A stretch of 64,000 bases of DNA from Williamsia sp. 1138 (GCF_002095435.2 NZ_MJEJ02000040.1:1-64000); one strand, 5' to 3'. Positions 24,949 to 33,663 are shown, counted from the first letter of the stretch. Notes: generated from the sequence alone by a model not told the origin. Numbers and translations are program-made.

Positions 24949-25365
24949 ATGGCAGTCGACGGCACAGGCGAGATACCAGAGAACGGGTCCCCCGGCGACG
25001 ACGTGGCAGAACTCGCGGGGCGGATGTTCGAGATGGCCCGCACGGGGGACACGGCGCTCATCGACTACGTGAAGGCCGGTGTGCCGGTGAACCTGACCAA
25101 TCAGGCGGGCGACACGGTCTTGATGCTCTCGGCCTATCACGGTCACGCGCCGGTGGTGTCGGCGCTGATCGAGCTCGGTGCGGACGTCAACCGGCCCAAC
25201 GACAAAGGACAGACCCCACTCGCCGGCGCGGTGTTCAAGTCACACGACGAGGTGGTGGCAGCTCTTGTCGCAGGGGGCGCGGATCCCGACGCCGGTCACC
25301 CGACGGCGCGTGATGCGGCGTCGATGTTCGGGCGCGAGGACTACCTGGGTTTGCTAGACAAGTAG
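24949..25365 (+). CDS. Ankyrin-repeat protein
   Basis: 138 residues with about three ankyrin repeats: [40 protein letters not shown] with [16 protein letters not shown], and [26 protein letters not shown]. Ankyrin repeats mediate protein-protein contacts; no partner is evident. No signal peptide. The start ATG 24949 has TATCGT (24936-24941) seven bases upstream and no Shine-Dalgarno, indicating a leaderless transcript. It ends ten bases before serS and is likely transcribed with it. Confidence 0.88.
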   Translation: MAVDGTGEIPENGSPGDDVAELAGRMFEMARTGDTALIDYVKAGVPVNLTNQAGDTVLMLSAYHGHAPVVSALIELGADVNRPNDKGQTPLAGAVFKSHDEVVAALVAGGADPDAGHPTARDAASMFGREDYLGLLDK

Positions 25366-25375
25366 GGTTTCTTCC

Positions 25376-26632
25376 GTGATCGACCTGAAGATTTTGCGTG
25401 ATAACCCTGATCTGGTCCGCGCGTCCCAGCGGACCCGCGGCGAGGACCCCGCGTTGGTGGATGTGCTGCTCGAAGCAGACACCGCGAGGCGTGCCGCGAT
25501 CGTCGAGGCAGATCAGTTGAGGTCTGCGCAGAAGGATCTCGGCAAGCTGATCGGCAAGGCGTCGGCAGACGAGAAGCAGGCGCTGCTGGCGAAGGGCAAG
25601 GAGTTCTCCGAGCAGGTCAAGGCCGCGAACGCACGCGAGTCGGCTGCCGATGAGCGGATGAACGCCGCGCACCGGGCCATCAACAACATCGTGGCGCCGC
25701 AGGCGCCTGCCGGCGGCGAGGAGGACTTCAACCTTCTCGAGACCATCGGCGAACCGACCGTCATAGAGAATCCGAAGGATCATCTCGAGCTCGGCGAGAG
25801 CCTGGGATTGCTCGACATGGAGCGCGGCGCAAAGGTGTCGGGGTCGAGGTTCTACTTCCTCACCGGAGCCGGGGCCATGCTGCAGCTGGGGCTGCTGCAG
25901 CTCGCTGCGCAGAAAGCCACCGCCAATGGATTCACGGTAATGATCCCGCCGGTGCTCGTGCGGCGAGAGGTGATGGAGGGCACCGGATTTCTGGGCGCGC
26001 ATGCGGCAGAGGTGTACCACCTGCCCGACGATGACCTGTTCCTGGTGGGGACCTCGGAGGTGCCGATGGCCGGCTACCACATGAACGAGATCCTGGATTT
26101 GTCCGATGGCCCCAAGCGTTATGCGGGCTGGTCGAGCTGCTTCCGTCGAGAAGCGGGTAGCTACGGCAAGGACACCCGGGGGATCATCCGGGTCCACCAG
26201 TTCGACAAGGTCGAGGGGTTCATCTACTGCCGTCCAGAAGACGCCGAGGCGGAGCACGACAAGCTGCTCGGCTGGCAGAAAGAGATGCTGGCCGCGATTG
26301 ACGTCCCCTACCGGGTGATCGATGTCGCCGGAGGCGATCTCGGCTCGTCGGCCGCCCGCAAGTTCGACTGCGAGGCCTGGGTTCCCACCCAGAACACCTA
26401 CCGGGAGCTGACGTCCACCTCGAACTGCACCACGTACCAGGCTCGCCGGTTGCAGGTCCGGTACCGAGGTGAGAACGGAAAGCCACAGGTCGCGGCCACC
26501 CTCAACGGCACGCTTGCGACGACGCGGTGGATTGTCGCCATCCTGGAGAACCATCAGCAGCCCGACGGCAGCGTCCGGGTTCCGGCGGCGTTGGTGCCGT
26601 TCGTCGGCACAGATGTTCTGACACCGACATAA
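25376..26632 (+). CDS. serS: Seryl-tRNA synthetase
   Basis: 418 residues from GTG 25376. It charges tRNA-Ser with serine. The N-terminal helical arm (residues about 25-100, Ala/Glu/Lys/Gln-rich coiled coil) binds the tRNA long variable arm. Class II motifs follow: the motif 2 region [22 protein letters not shown] and motif 3 [28 protein letters not shown] supplies the serine-binding TxE. Length is normal. Its position next to the septum-formation-like and zincin genes matches Rv3834c. Confidence 0.97.
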   Translation: MIDLKILRDNPDLVRASQRTRGEDPALVDVLLEADTARRAAIVEADQLRSAQKDLGKLIGKASADEKQALLAKGKEFSEQVKAANARESAADERMNAAHRAINNIVAPQAPAGGEEDFNLLETIGEPTVIENPKDHLELGESLGLLDMERGAKVSGSRFYFLTGAGAMLQLGLLQLAAQKATANGFTVMIPPVLVRREVMEGTGFLGAHAAEVYHLPDDDLFLVGTSEVPMAGYHMNEILDLSDGPKRYAGWSSCFRREAGSYGKDTRGIIRVHQFDKVEGFIYCRPEDAEAEHDKLLGWQKEMLAAIDVPYRVIDVAGGDLGSSAARKFDCEAWVPTQNTYRELTSTSNCTTYQARRLQVRYRGENGKPQVAATLNGTLATTRWIVAILENHQQPDGSVRVPAALVPFVGTDVLTPT

Positions 26633-26639
26633 TCCCCTC

Positions 26640-27575
26640 ATGATCATCGGTATCCTCGCCGCGCTCTTCGCATGTGTGGCGTACGGCGTCTCGTCAGTGA
26701 TGCAGGCCTACGGCGCGCGGAAGTCCCGGCAGGCCGCGGCCGACCGGGGCGAGGCCGGTTTCGAGACGGAGACCGGCGCGCCGACGATGAAGTCCACGAT
26801 CGCGGCGGCGCTGACGGCCGCGTTCATCATCGGCACGATCCTCGACGTGGTGGGATTCGCCGGGAGTGCGGTCTCGGCCCGACTCATCCCGCTCTTCCTG
26901 TCCCAGACGATCGTCAGTGCGAACCTCATCATCACAGCGATCCTGGGGATTTTCGTCCTGGGCATCAACCTGCACCGCCGCGACTGGGTCGCAATCGCGG
27001 TGGTCGTGATCGCGTTGTTCGCGCTGGGGATCTCGGCAGATTCGGAAGGCACCGGTCACGACGCCGAATGGTTCCACTGGGCACTGCTACTGGTCACCCT
27101 GGCCCTGCTGGCCCTGTCGGTCGGGCTCATCCAATGGCTGGGGTCCCGGGCCGCCATCGCGGCCGGTCTGTGCGCCGGCGCCATGTTCGGCGCGGTCGCG
27201 ATCTCCGTCCGGGTCATGCACGGGATCACCGATTTCGACATCGCCGACATCCTCGCCGACCCGGCCGCGTACGCGCTCGTCGTCTCCGGGATCGGCGGGT
27301 TCTACCTCCATACCGTTGCGCTGCAACTGGGTTCGGTGAACGGTGCGACCGCCGCCCTGGTGGTCGGGGAGACGGTGGTGCCCGGCTTGGTGGGCATCAT
27401 CTGGCTCGGTGACAACGCGTTGCCGGGTCGCACGTGGCTGGCCGTACTCGGCTTCGTCTTCGCGGTCGCAGGTGCGATCGCGGTGGCGTGGTCCGGCGCG
27501 GTCGAGGCCAGCGCGCAGGCAGAAGCAGGCGGCTCCGACGGAGCCGCCGCAGGCGGGGAGAAACAAACAGCATGA
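26640..27575 (+). CDS. EamA/DMT-like multi-pass membrane protein
   Basis: 311 residues, seven bases after serS. About nine to ten hydrophobic helices, starting MIIGILAALFACVAYGVSSVMQ, with an internal polar loop after helix 1 (KSRQAAADRGEAG). Helix pairs such as SARLIPLFLSQTIVSANLIITAILG and LQLGSVNGATAALVVGETVVPGLVGIIWLGD look like the drug/metabolite transporter fold. The substrate is unknown. It overlaps the next gene by four bases (ATGA), so the two proteins may act together. Confidence 0.75.
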   Translation: MIIGILAALFACVAYGVSSVMQAYGARKSRQAAADRGEAGFETETGAPTMKSTIAAALTAAFIIGTILDVVGFAGSAVSARLIPLFLSQTIVSANLIITAILGIFVLGINLHRRDWVAIAVVVIALFALGISADSEGTGHDAEWFHWALLLVTLALLALSVGLIQWLGSRAAIAAGLCAGAMFGAVAISVRVMHGITDFDIADILADPAAYALVVSGIGGFYLHTVALQLGSVNGATAALVVGETVVPGLVGIIWLGDNALPGRTWLAVLGFVFAVAGAIAVAWSGAVEASAQAEAGGSDGAAAGGEKQTA

Positions 27576-28078
27576 ACACGCCGATGTACGACCGCTCGAC
27601 CAGGATGGTCAGATTCAAGGATCTGTCCATGCCTATGACACAGGCGCTGGCCGAGCACGCCGAGAGCAGGCAGTTGGTGCTCTCCGACGAGATGCCGGCC
27701 TGGCTGACGCACAGCGTGAACCTGCCGTCACAGTCGCTGCTGGGAAAGTTGCTCGGGCACAAGGCCAATCGCACCGACCGCGACAAGGAGCACGATGTGC
27801 TCGTGGTGCTGCACACCACGCACGTGATCATCGTGACCTCGGGAGCCAAACGCGGTACGTCGGCTCTGTCCCTGCCGATCGAACACGCGACGATCCGGGT
27901 GGGAAGCGCACTCGAGACGACCTTCTCGTCGGTCGAGGACGCCGGGTTCACGCTGGGTGGTTTTCCCGGTGATCACGGAAAGTCCGGCACGTTCTACATC
28001 GGGCTGGGCACCGAGCCTGCGGGTGCCGAGTGTGCGGAAGCGATCAGAGCTGCGATCACCGACGCGAAGAACCCCTGA
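27572..28078 (+). CDS. Uncharacterised protein coupled to the DMT-like gene
   Basis: 168 residues from ATG 27572, overlapping the upstream stop (ATGA). No membrane segment, signal peptide or catalytic motif is recognisable. The centre (EHDVLVVLHTTHVIIVTSGAKRGTSALSLPIEHATIRVG) is a run of beta-strands like a PH-like or GRAM-like fold, and the end (GAECAEAIRAAITDAKNP) is helical. I do not recognise the family. Confidence 0.7.
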   Translation: MNTPMYDRSTRMVRFKDLSMPMTQALAEHAESRQLVLSDEMPAWLTHSVNLPSQSLLGKLLGHKANRTDRDKEHDVLVVLHTTHVIIVTSGAKRGTSALSLPIEHATIRVGSALETTFSSVEDAGFTLGGFPGDHGKSGTFYIGLGTEPAGAECAEAIRAAITDAKNP

Positions 28079-28230
28079 TCTACTGGTGCAGGCGGATCGG
28101 TCGATCCACGACAGGGATCTGATCCGCAAGCCCACTCTTTGTCCTGAGTGTTGTGGAGGGAACGGGCATTCTCGATTGAAACCGTCGGCGCCCATGCGCG
28201 CTTGTCCTGGGCAGGAACGGGATTGACACA

Positions 28231-28265
28231 TCCCTCGGAGATCCGATGACGGAACTCCGAGGGGA
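28231..28265. terminator. Hairpin between convergent genes
   Basis: CCCTCGGAG and CTCCGAGGG flank a loop of about 14 bases. There is no T-tract. It lies in the 217-base spacer 28079-28295, which otherwise shows nothing I can assign. Confidence 0.5.
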
Positions 28266-28295
28266 GTGGTGTTCGCTGGCAACTGGCGGCCGAGG

Positions 28296-28697
28296 TCAGT
28301 CGGCGGCGGCACGGGCCATTTCGGTGTCTTGCTCTGGTGTGCCTCCTGATGCTCCGATCGCGCCGATCAGGCCTCCGGCGTTATCGAAAATCGGGACGCC
28401 GCCGCCCATGAGGAGCAGACCACCGTTGGTGTGGTCGAAATGGGACACTGGTTGGTCGAGCGTAAGTGGCATGTTCAGTGCCTCGCTGGGCGCTTCGAAC
28501 ATGACCGATGTTCGTGCTTTGGTGATGGCGAGATCATTGGATGCCAGCCAGGCGCCGTCCATGCGGTCGAAGGCGACGAGGTTCGCGCCGGCGTCGAGAA
28601 CGGCGAAGACAGCCCGCAGCCCGAGTTCATCGGCTTTGGTCTGTCCTTGTGCAATGGCCTGCCGCGCCATGTCCAGGGTGATAGTGGGCTGTGACAA
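28296..28697 (-). CDS. GlcG/HbpS-family (haem-degrading-like) protein
   Basis: 133 residues spanning a single GlcG/HbpS domain: ITLDMARQAIAQGQTKADELG, AVLDAGANLVAFDRMDGAWLAS, DLAITKARTSVMF, GGLLLMGGGVPIFDNAGGLIGAIGASGGTPEQD. These octameric proteins bind small ligands, in some cases haem or glycolate-pathway compounds; here there is no signal peptide. It lies 21 bases after the SDR gene on the same strand, probably one operon under the TetR regulator. Confidence 0.88.
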   Translation of the reverse strand: MSQPTITLDMARQAIAQGQTKADELGLRAVFAVLDAGANLVAFDRMDGAWLASNDLAITKARTSVMFEAPSEALNMPLTLDQPVSHFDHTNGGLLLMGGGVPIFDNAGGLIGAIGASGGTPEQDTEMARAAAD

Positions 28698-28718
28698 AGT
28701 CTTGTATTCCGTTCCGGT

Positions 28719-29495
28719 CTAGGCTTTTTGGGTCCACTCGGTGTTCTGCCAGTCCTTTGCGGCCTCGACGGTCGCGAGTGGCCGCATCGTCCGATAGAGG
28801 TGATCGTCGGCGGGAATGATCTCCACCATGGCGTCGATCATTTCCGCAGGGTCGTACTGGTCGACCAGCGATGGACCGAAGTCTGGCATGGGGACCTGGG
28901 CGGTCTCGGGGTCATACCACTGCACATAGCTTTCGGCGCCGGTGTCGTTGAACCCGGTCCCGAAGACGCCGGGGTTGACCGTGGCGACCTTGATGCCGAA
29001 CTGTTCGAGTTCGGCTTTCATGGATCCGGCGATGGCTTCGATGGCGTGCTTGGTGGCGCAGTATGCCCCCAGGAAGGGAACGACGAGGATGCCGCCCATC
29101 GACGACGTCCACACGATCTTTCCGCGCTTGCGGGCAATCATCTTCGGCACGATGGCTTGGACAAGCTGCAGATGCCCGAAGACGTTGATGTCGAAAGATT
29201 CACGGACACGCTGGAGCGGGATGTCGACGACAGCGCCGCCTTCCATCACCCCCGCATTGAGTACCAGCACGTCGACATCGAACGATCCCGCGTGCTCGAT
29301 GTCAATGCTGTCGAGCAGATTGAGTTTGATGACCTCGAGCGTGACGCCGGCGTTGCGAGCGTCCGCGCGCAGGCTCCGCACCTGAGGCCACGTCTCGCCG
29401 GTGGCGACGACGTGATGGCCTTGGCGAGCCAATTCGAGGGCGGTTCCGCGGCCGAAACCGCTGCTGGCGCCGGTGATCAAGATCGTTTGGGGCAT
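28719..29495 (-). CDS. Short-chain dehydrogenase/reductase
   Basis: A 258-residue classical SDR. The cofactor motif TGASSGFGRGTA, NAG in LVLNAGVMEGG, the catalytic serine in IVWTSSMGG, and YCATKHA (YxxxK) are all intact. The substrate is unknown. ATG 29495 has GAGGA upstream. It is divergent from a TetR gene, with strong inverted repeats in the 106-base spacer, so it is the TetR protein's probable target, with the GlcG-like gene downstream. Confidence 0.9.
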   Translation of the reverse strand: MPQTILITGASSGFGRGTALELARQGHHVVATGETWPQVRSLRADARNAGVTLEVIKLNLLDSIDIEHAGSFDVDVLVLNAGVMEGGAVVDIPLQRVRESFDINVFGHLQLVQAIVPKMIARKRGKIVWTSSMGGILVVPFLGAYCATKHAIEAIAGSMKAELEQFGIKVATVNPGVFGTGFNDTGAESYVQWYDPETAQVPMPDFGPSLVDQYDPAEMIDAMVEIIPADDHLYRTMRPLATVEAAKDWQNTEWTQKA

Positions 29496-29509
29496 GAGAA
29501 TCCTCGTCT

Positions 29510-29584
29510 GTAGGTAACTATCTAGATGCTTACCTACGGGAGTGTGTCATCCGCACATCGTGCTGTCAATAACCGGATAGTTAC
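29510..29584. promoter_or_regulatory. TetR-type operators in a divergent promoter
   Basis: GTAGGTAA (29510-29517) and TTACCTAC (29530-29537) form an 8+8 inverted repeat. GTAACTATC (29514-29522) is also inverted as GATAGTTAC (29576-29584), the latter within TAACCGGATAGTTA, itself a TAAC/GTTA dyad. The right-hand site lies just before the -10 hexamer TATTCT of the TetR gene, the left-hand one near the SDR start. Dual control of both genes is likely. Confidence 0.65.
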
Positions 29585-29601
29585 GTTGTATTCTGGGAGG
29601 T

Positions 29602-30180
29602 ATGCCGCCTGATGCCACCGATACCAAGCGAAGGATCATGCTCGCTGCCGGCGACGAGTTCTCGGAGTTCGGGTTGGCCGGTGCGCGTATCGATCGGATC
29701 GCCGACCGCGCGAAGGTGAACAAGCGCTCGATTTACGTCCATTTCGGGCCCAAGGAAGCACTGTTCGATCTAGTGGTGTCACGAACCCTGTCTGCGATGT
29801 CGGACGACGTCCCGTTCACCGCGGACGACCTACCTGGTTATGCCGGTGCACTGTTCGACTACCTGATGGCCGCGCCGGCCGTTCTGCGCTTGATCACCTG
29901 GGCGGGCCTCGAGCGTCCCGACGCCACCGATGCGGAGTTCGCAACTTACGAGCCGAAAGTCATGGAACTGAACGACAGATATGACCTCAATGGGGCCGAC
30001 GTCTTATCTCTATTGTTAGGACTGGTCACCGCGTGGCCGGCGGCTTCGCCCGCCCTGCGTTCGCACGCGTCCCGATCGCCGTGGTCCAAGGCCCGGCTGC
30101 GAACGCATCGCACGTTGATGATGGCTGCCGTCGAAGCGCTCGTCGGGGTCTCACGACAGACTGCACCGAACCGCCGATGA
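29602..30180 (+). CDS. TetR-family transcriptional regulator
   Basis: 192 residues. The N-terminal helix-turn-helix is clear: IMLAAGDEFSEFGLAGARIDRIADRAKVNKRSIYVHFGPKEALFDLV. The C-terminal ligand domain is family-variable. A -10-like TATTCT (29589-29594) lies seven bases before ATG 29602. The GGGAGG between them is too close to the start to act as a Shine-Dalgarno, so a leaderless transcript is likely. Probable repressor of itself and of the divergent SDR-GlcG pair. Confidence 0.92.
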   Translation: MPPDATDTKRRIMLAAGDEFSEFGLAGARIDRIADRAKVNKRSIYVHFGPKEALFDLVVSRTLSAMSDDVPFTADDLPGYAGALFDYLMAAPAVLRLITWAGLERPDATDAEFATYEPKVMELNDRYDLNGADVLSLLLGLVTAWPAASPALRSHASRSPWSKARLRTHRTLMMAAVEALVGVSRQTAPNRR

Positions 30181-30232
30181 AACGGCGTATCCGCCGCCAA
30201 CCATCGTCGCAAGTGGTGCCGTTGCGCAGTAT

Positions 30233-30880
30233 CTACTCGGATACGCGCACGGCGCGACTCAACTCCTCGTCCAGCGAGGCACGTAGGAGGGCGGCGGCGA
30301 ACTTCGCGTTGGACGAGGGCGTGAGGTCGGCGAGTTTCTCCGGGTCCGCAGGTAGATTCAGGTCCTGCGCCGCACCCAGGGACTTGGGGTCGTAGAACGG
30401 CGCGACCCACGGCCACACGTCCTGCACCTCACGCAAGAAGATGTCGGCCCCCACCGGGCCGATGCCCTCGAACTCCTGTAGGAGTTCGCGCGCCTTCCCC
30501 ACGTCGCCGTCGCATGCCGACGCGAGCTTGCGGAGATCACCGTCGTAGGTATCGATGAGCAGATGTGAGCCCTCCGTGAGCCGGGTGGCAGTGCTCTCGT
30601 CGTAACGGGCATAGTGCCCGCGTCCCAGCGCCGCGATGATCGTCGAGCGGTCAGCGTCGATGACCGCCTTCGGGTTGCGCAGACCTGCGTCGAAGAGTTC
30701 ACGCGCAGCGCCGACCGCGATCTCCGCAGAGATCCGCGCACTCAGCAACATCGTCAACACAAGAAGTTCGAAGAGCGGTATCGGTGTGTCCTGCAACCGA
30801 ATACCGGCTTCGTCGGCGTAAGTCCGACCTGCGCGCCTGTCGAGTTCGGCGGCAACCTCTCTCTGTTCCTTGGTGCTCAC
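30233..30880 (-). CDS. HhH-GPD superfamily (endonuclease III-like) protein
   Basis: 215 residues from GTG 30880, preceded by AAAGGAAAG. The helical glycosylase fold is suggested by FELLVLTMLLSARIS and the helix-hairpin-helix LLQEFEGIGPVGADIFLREVQ (residues about 140-160). The classic endonuclease III lysine and the C-terminal four-cysteine iron-sulfur cluster are absent, and the Asp that should follow the hairpin appears only in PFYDPK. It may be a divergent base-excision enzyme or a non-catalytic homologue. It lies 52 bases after the SDR gene and probably shares its SigF-type promoter. Confidence 0.75.
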   Translation of the reverse strand: MSTKEQREVAAELDRRAGRTYADEAGIRLQDTPIPLFELLVLTMLLSARISAEIAVGAARELFDAGLRNPKAVIDADRSTIIAALGRGHYARYDESTATRLTEGSHLLIDTYDGDLRKLASACDGDVGKARELLQEFEGIGPVGADIFLREVQDVWPWVAPFYDPKSLGAAQDLNLPADPEKLADLTPSSNAKFAAALLRASLDEELSRAVRVSE

Positions 30881-30932
30881 GGGACTTTCCTTTCGCCGGC
30901 GATCTCACCGTGTGGATGGGTGCCCGGGGTGC

Positions 30933-31730
30933 TCAACCGGGCAGGGTCTCACCGCCGATGGGGGCGAGAACTTCTCCGCTGTAGTACGACGACATCACGT
31001 CGGAGGCGAAGAACACGTAGGACGGGGCGATCTCGTCTGGTTGCGCCGCGCGACCGTAGGGCACCTGCTCGCCGAAGTCCTCGACCTTGTCCGCCGGCAT
31101 GGTGGCAGGGATCAGCGGCGTCCACACCGGTCCCGGCGCGACGCAGTTGACCCGGATCCCACGATCGAGGAGATTCTGGGCCAGCGAGTAGGTCAGCGCG
31201 GTGACCGCGCCTTTGGTGGCCGAGTAGTCGATCAGGGACTTGTTTCCGCGTAGTCCGTTGATGGAGCCGGTGTTGACGATCGCCGCACCTCGTTCGAGGT
31301 ACTCGAGCGCCGCATGGGTGACGTAATAGAAGCTGTCGATGTTCACGCTGAACGTGCGCCGCCACTGCGCAGGCGTGAGTTCGGCGAAGTCATCGACCGG
31401 TTGCTGGTACGCGACGTTGTTGACCAGCAACTCCAGACCGCCCAGATCAGCTGCCGCCCGGTCGACGACATCCTGACAGTGTGTCGGGTCCGCGAGATCC
31501 CCGGCGTAGGTGAAGCACTTGCGCCCCTGCTCTTCCACCAGCTTCTTGGTGTGCTCGGCGTCGTCGGATTCCGACAGGTAGGCGATTGCCACATCCGCCC
31601 CCTCTTTGGCGAACGCAACCGCCACCGCGCGGCCGATGCCCGAGTCGCCGCCGGTGATCAGGGCCCGCTTGCCGAGAAGTAGCTCACGCCCCTTGTACGT
31701 CCGCATCTCGTCGTTCGGCTTCTCGGCCAT
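30933..31730 (-). CDS. SDR-family oxidoreductase, stress-type (YhdF/Gsp39-like); start uncertain
   Basis: 265 residues from ATG 31730 (MAEKPNDEMRTYKGREL). Motifs: ITGGDSGIGRAVA cofactor loop, NNVAYQQ, NTGSINGLRG, and YSATKGA. This subclass of extended SDRs (GGDSGIGRAV) is common in general-stress regulons. The coding frame stays open upstream with homology-like text (NIEYPGSTGD). However, the only good Shine-Dalgarno/ATG (GGAGGT before ATG 31780) is one base out of frame with it, so either the start is internal at 31730 or a one-base deletion has occurred near 31765-31775. A SigF-type promoter lies at 31836-31811. Confidence 0.8.
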   Translation of the reverse strand: MAEKPNDEMRTYKGRELLLGKRALITGGDSGIGRAVAVAFAKEGADVAIAYLSESDDAEHTKKLVEEQGRKCFTYAGDLADPTHCQDVVDRAAADLGGLELLVNNVAYQQPVDDFAELTPAQWRRTFSVNIDSFYYVTHAALEYLERGAAIVNTGSINGLRGNKSLIDYSATKGAVTALTYSLAQNLLDRGIRVNCVAPGPVWTPLIPATMPADKVEDFGEQVPYGRAAQPDEIAPSYVFFASDVMSSYYSGEVLAPIGGETLPG

Positions 31731-31810
31731 ATCGCCTGTGCTGCCTGGATACTCGATGTTTGCGCGCGGTGTTCGCCCATGTGGATACCTCCGTTTCGTT
31801 GACAGGCGGG

Positions 31811-31836
31811 TACCCGCTGTGAGCTGCCCACGAAAC
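31811..31836 (-). promoter_or_regulatory. SigF-type promoter for the SDR gene
   Basis: On the minus strand GTTT (31836-31833), 17 bases, GGGTA (31815-31811). It fits the SigF/SigB-type consensus GTTT-N15-17-GGGTA and lies about 30 bases upstream of the GGAGGT-ATG at 31780. Confidence 0.65.
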
Positions 31837-31840
31837 ATCC

Positions 31841-31865
31841 GATTGGCACCAGCAGATTCGGGGTA
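31841..31865 (+). promoter_or_regulatory. SigF-type promoter for the ChaB-like gene
   Basis: GATT (31841-31844), 16 bases, GGGTA (31861-31865), about 40 bases before the ChaB-like start. The -35 differs from GTTT by one base. It is divergent from the SDR promoter, with the two elements only four bases apart. Confidence 0.5.
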
Positions 31866-31906
31866 ATCCGATTCGGTTGAGACGTCGCCGAGCCGGAGGG
31901 AACACC

Positions 31907-32326
31907 ATGCCGAAGACCACGAAGTCAGGTGCACCGAAGAAGAGCGAGCTGCCGAGCACCCTGCTGAAGTCTAAGAAGAAGGCTCAACGCACCTTCACGA
32001 AAACCTATGACTCGGCGATGGAGGAGTACGACGACACCAAGCGCGCCCATCGGGTCGCCTTCGCCGCCCTGAAACACAGCTTCGAAAAGGTCGGCGACCA
32101 TTGGGAGCCGAAGGGTAAGCGCGGCCCGTCCGACGATCGAGCGAAGAGCGGTGGGCCCAACCCCAAGGGCAAGAGCGCCGAGGGTGTGGACGCCAACGCG
32201 AGCAAGAAGCACCTCCTCGAGGTTGCCCGCCGCCTCGATGTCAAGGGTCGGTCGGACATGAAGAAGAAGGAACTGGTGTCCGCGATCAAGAAGGCGAACC
32301 GAAAGAAGACCGCCCGCAACCGGTGA
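31907..32326 (+). CDS. ChaB-domain protein with a Rho N-terminal-like tail
   Basis: 139 residues, very Lys-rich. The N-terminal ChaB-like domain is LPSTLLKSKKKAQRTFTKTYDSAMEEYDDTKRAHRVAFAALKHSF. After a basic Gly/Ser/Lys linker, the C-terminus KKHLLEVARRLDVKGRSDMKKKELVSAIKKAN matches the Rho N-terminal/SAP-like helix-extended-loop-helix. Such proteins are probably DNA- or RNA-associated and stress-induced. GGAGG lies six bases before ATG 31907. A SigF-type promoter precedes it. It converges with the alcohol dehydrogenase gene, 29 bases apart. Confidence 0.85.
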   Translation: MPKTTKSGAPKKSELPSTLLKSKKKAQRTFTKTYDSAMEEYDDTKRAHRVAFAALKHSFEKVGDHWEPKGKRGPSDDRAKSGGPNPKGKSAEGVDANASKKHLLEVARRLDVKGRSDMKKKELVSAIKKANRKKTARNR

Positions 32327-32355
32327 GGTGCGGGCGGCCTGACGGGCCCCGATCC

Positions 32356-33534
32356 TCAGGGGTTCAGAAGGATTTTCACCGCGCCGTCCTGCTTCTTCTG
32401 GAAGATCTCGTAGGCGTGCGGGGCTTCTTCCAACGACAGTTCGTGGGTCGCGAAGCTGTCGACGCCGAGCGGATCGTCGTCGGTCAGCAGGGGCATGATG
32501 TCGTCGGCCCAGCGTTTGACGTTCGCCTGGCCCATCTTGAGGGTGACCTGCCTGTCGAACATCGAACCGAGTGGCAGCGCGTCCATGTCGCCGGCATACA
32601 CCCCGATCAACGAGACGGTGCCGCCGCGACGGACCGTGTCCAGGGCCGTGTAGACGGCGCTCAGGCGGTCTACGCCCGCTGACTTGAAGACCGGTTGGGC
32701 CACGGCGTCGGGTAGCAGCCCGGCCATCGTCTGGACGATCTTCGCACCGGTGGATCCGTGCGCCTCGGTACCTACTGCGTCGATGACCGAATCCGGTCCA
32801 CGGCCGTCGGTGCGATCGCGCATGATCGCACCGATGTCGTCGTTCTCTGACAAGTCGATGGTGTCGATCCCGCGGGCCCGCGCGCGTTCGAGTCGCTCCG
32901 GGACCAGGTCGACTGCCGTGACGTGGTAGCCCTTGTGTGCCGCGATCCGTGCCGCCATGTCGCCGATCGGCCCGAGACCGAGGACCGTCACCGACCCACC
33001 GTCCGGGATGTTGGCGTACTCCACGGACTGCCACGCGGTGGGAAGTACATCCGACAGGTAGACGAAGCGTGAATCCGGCGGTCCCTCCGGCACTTTGATG
33101 TGGGTGAAGTCGGCGTGCGGCACGCGCAAGAACTGGGCCTGGCCGCCCGGTACCGAACCGTAGAGCTGCGAGAAGCCGAACAGGGCGGCACCGCGTCCCT
33201 CTGAGGTGACCTGGGTGGTCTCGCACTGGGTGGGTAGCGCGTGATCGCACATATAACAACTGCCACAGGCGATCTGGAACGGGATGACGACACGGTCGCC
33301 GACTTCGAGGTTCTTGATCGCCGATCCGACCTCGACGACTCTGCCCATGGGTTCGTGGCCGAGGATGTCCCCAGGACTCATGAAGGGTCCGAAGACTTCG
33401 TACAGGTGAAGGTCCGAGCCACAGATGTTGGTGGTCGTGATCTCGATGATGGCATCGGTCGGCTCTTCGATCTTCGGGTCGGGTACGGTCTCGACCCGCA
33501 CATCGCGCTTTCCCTGCCAGGTCACTGCTCGCAT
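32356..33534 (-). CDS. Zinc-dependent alcohol/formaldehyde dehydrogenase-like protein (MDR family)
   Basis: 392 residues. The catalytic zinc ligands are in NICGSDLHLY (Cys) and DILGHEPMG (His/Glu). A structural-zinc lobe is represented by ACGSCYMCDHALPTQCE, with four Cys-type ligands. The Rossmann motif is VTVLGLGPIGDMAARIAA, and DLVPERLERA suggests NAD preference. It resembles glutathione-independent formaldehyde dehydrogenase-like members by length and the long insert, but the substrate is not determinable. AAGGGG precedes ATG 33534. A SigF-like promoter lies at 33600-33576, placing it in the stress regulon. Confidence 0.88.
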   Translation of the reverse strand: MRAVTWQGKRDVRVETVPDPKIEEPTDAIIEITTTNICGSDLHLYEVFGPFMSPGDILGHEPMGRVVEVGSAIKNLEVGDRVVIPFQIACGSCYMCDHALPTQCETTQVTSEGRGAALFGFSQLYGSVPGGQAQFLRVPHADFTHIKVPEGPPDSRFVYLSDVLPTAWQSVEYANIPDGGSVTVLGLGPIGDMAARIAAHKGYHVTAVDLVPERLERARARGIDTIDLSENDDIGAIMRDRTDGRGPDSVIDAVGTEAHGSTGAKIVQTMAGLLPDAVAQPVFKSAGVDRLSAVYTALDTVRRGGTVSLIGVYAGDMDALPLGSMFDRQVTLKMGQANVKRWADDIMPLLTDDDPLGVDSFATHELSLEEAPHAYEIFQKKQDGAVKILLNP

Positions 33535-33575
33535 GTTGCGCCCCTTTCACGTGGGTGATTGCTCAGGTGTCGACG

Positions 33576-33600
33576 TACCCACGGGCACGGGGCGACAACC
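33576..33600 (-). promoter_or_regulatory. SigF-like promoter for the alcohol dehydrogenase gene
   Basis: On the minus strand GGTT (33600-33597), 16 bases, GGGTA (33580-33576), about 40 bases upstream of the start codon. The -35 is imperfect. Confidence 0.5.
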
Positions 33601-33637
33601 ATGTGCGCATGCGTGAATGAGAACGTGACAAGGTTGT

Positions 33638-33663
33638 GTTTGAGGTACGCATCGGTTGGGGTA
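33638..33663 (+). promoter_or_regulatory. SigF-type promoter of sigF (autoregulation)
   Basis: GTTT (33638-33641), 17 bases, GGGTA (33659-33663), a perfect match to the SigF-type consensus. It lies inside the open frame that extends upstream of sigF, so translation must begin downstream, fitting GTG 33702. Confidence 0.75.
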
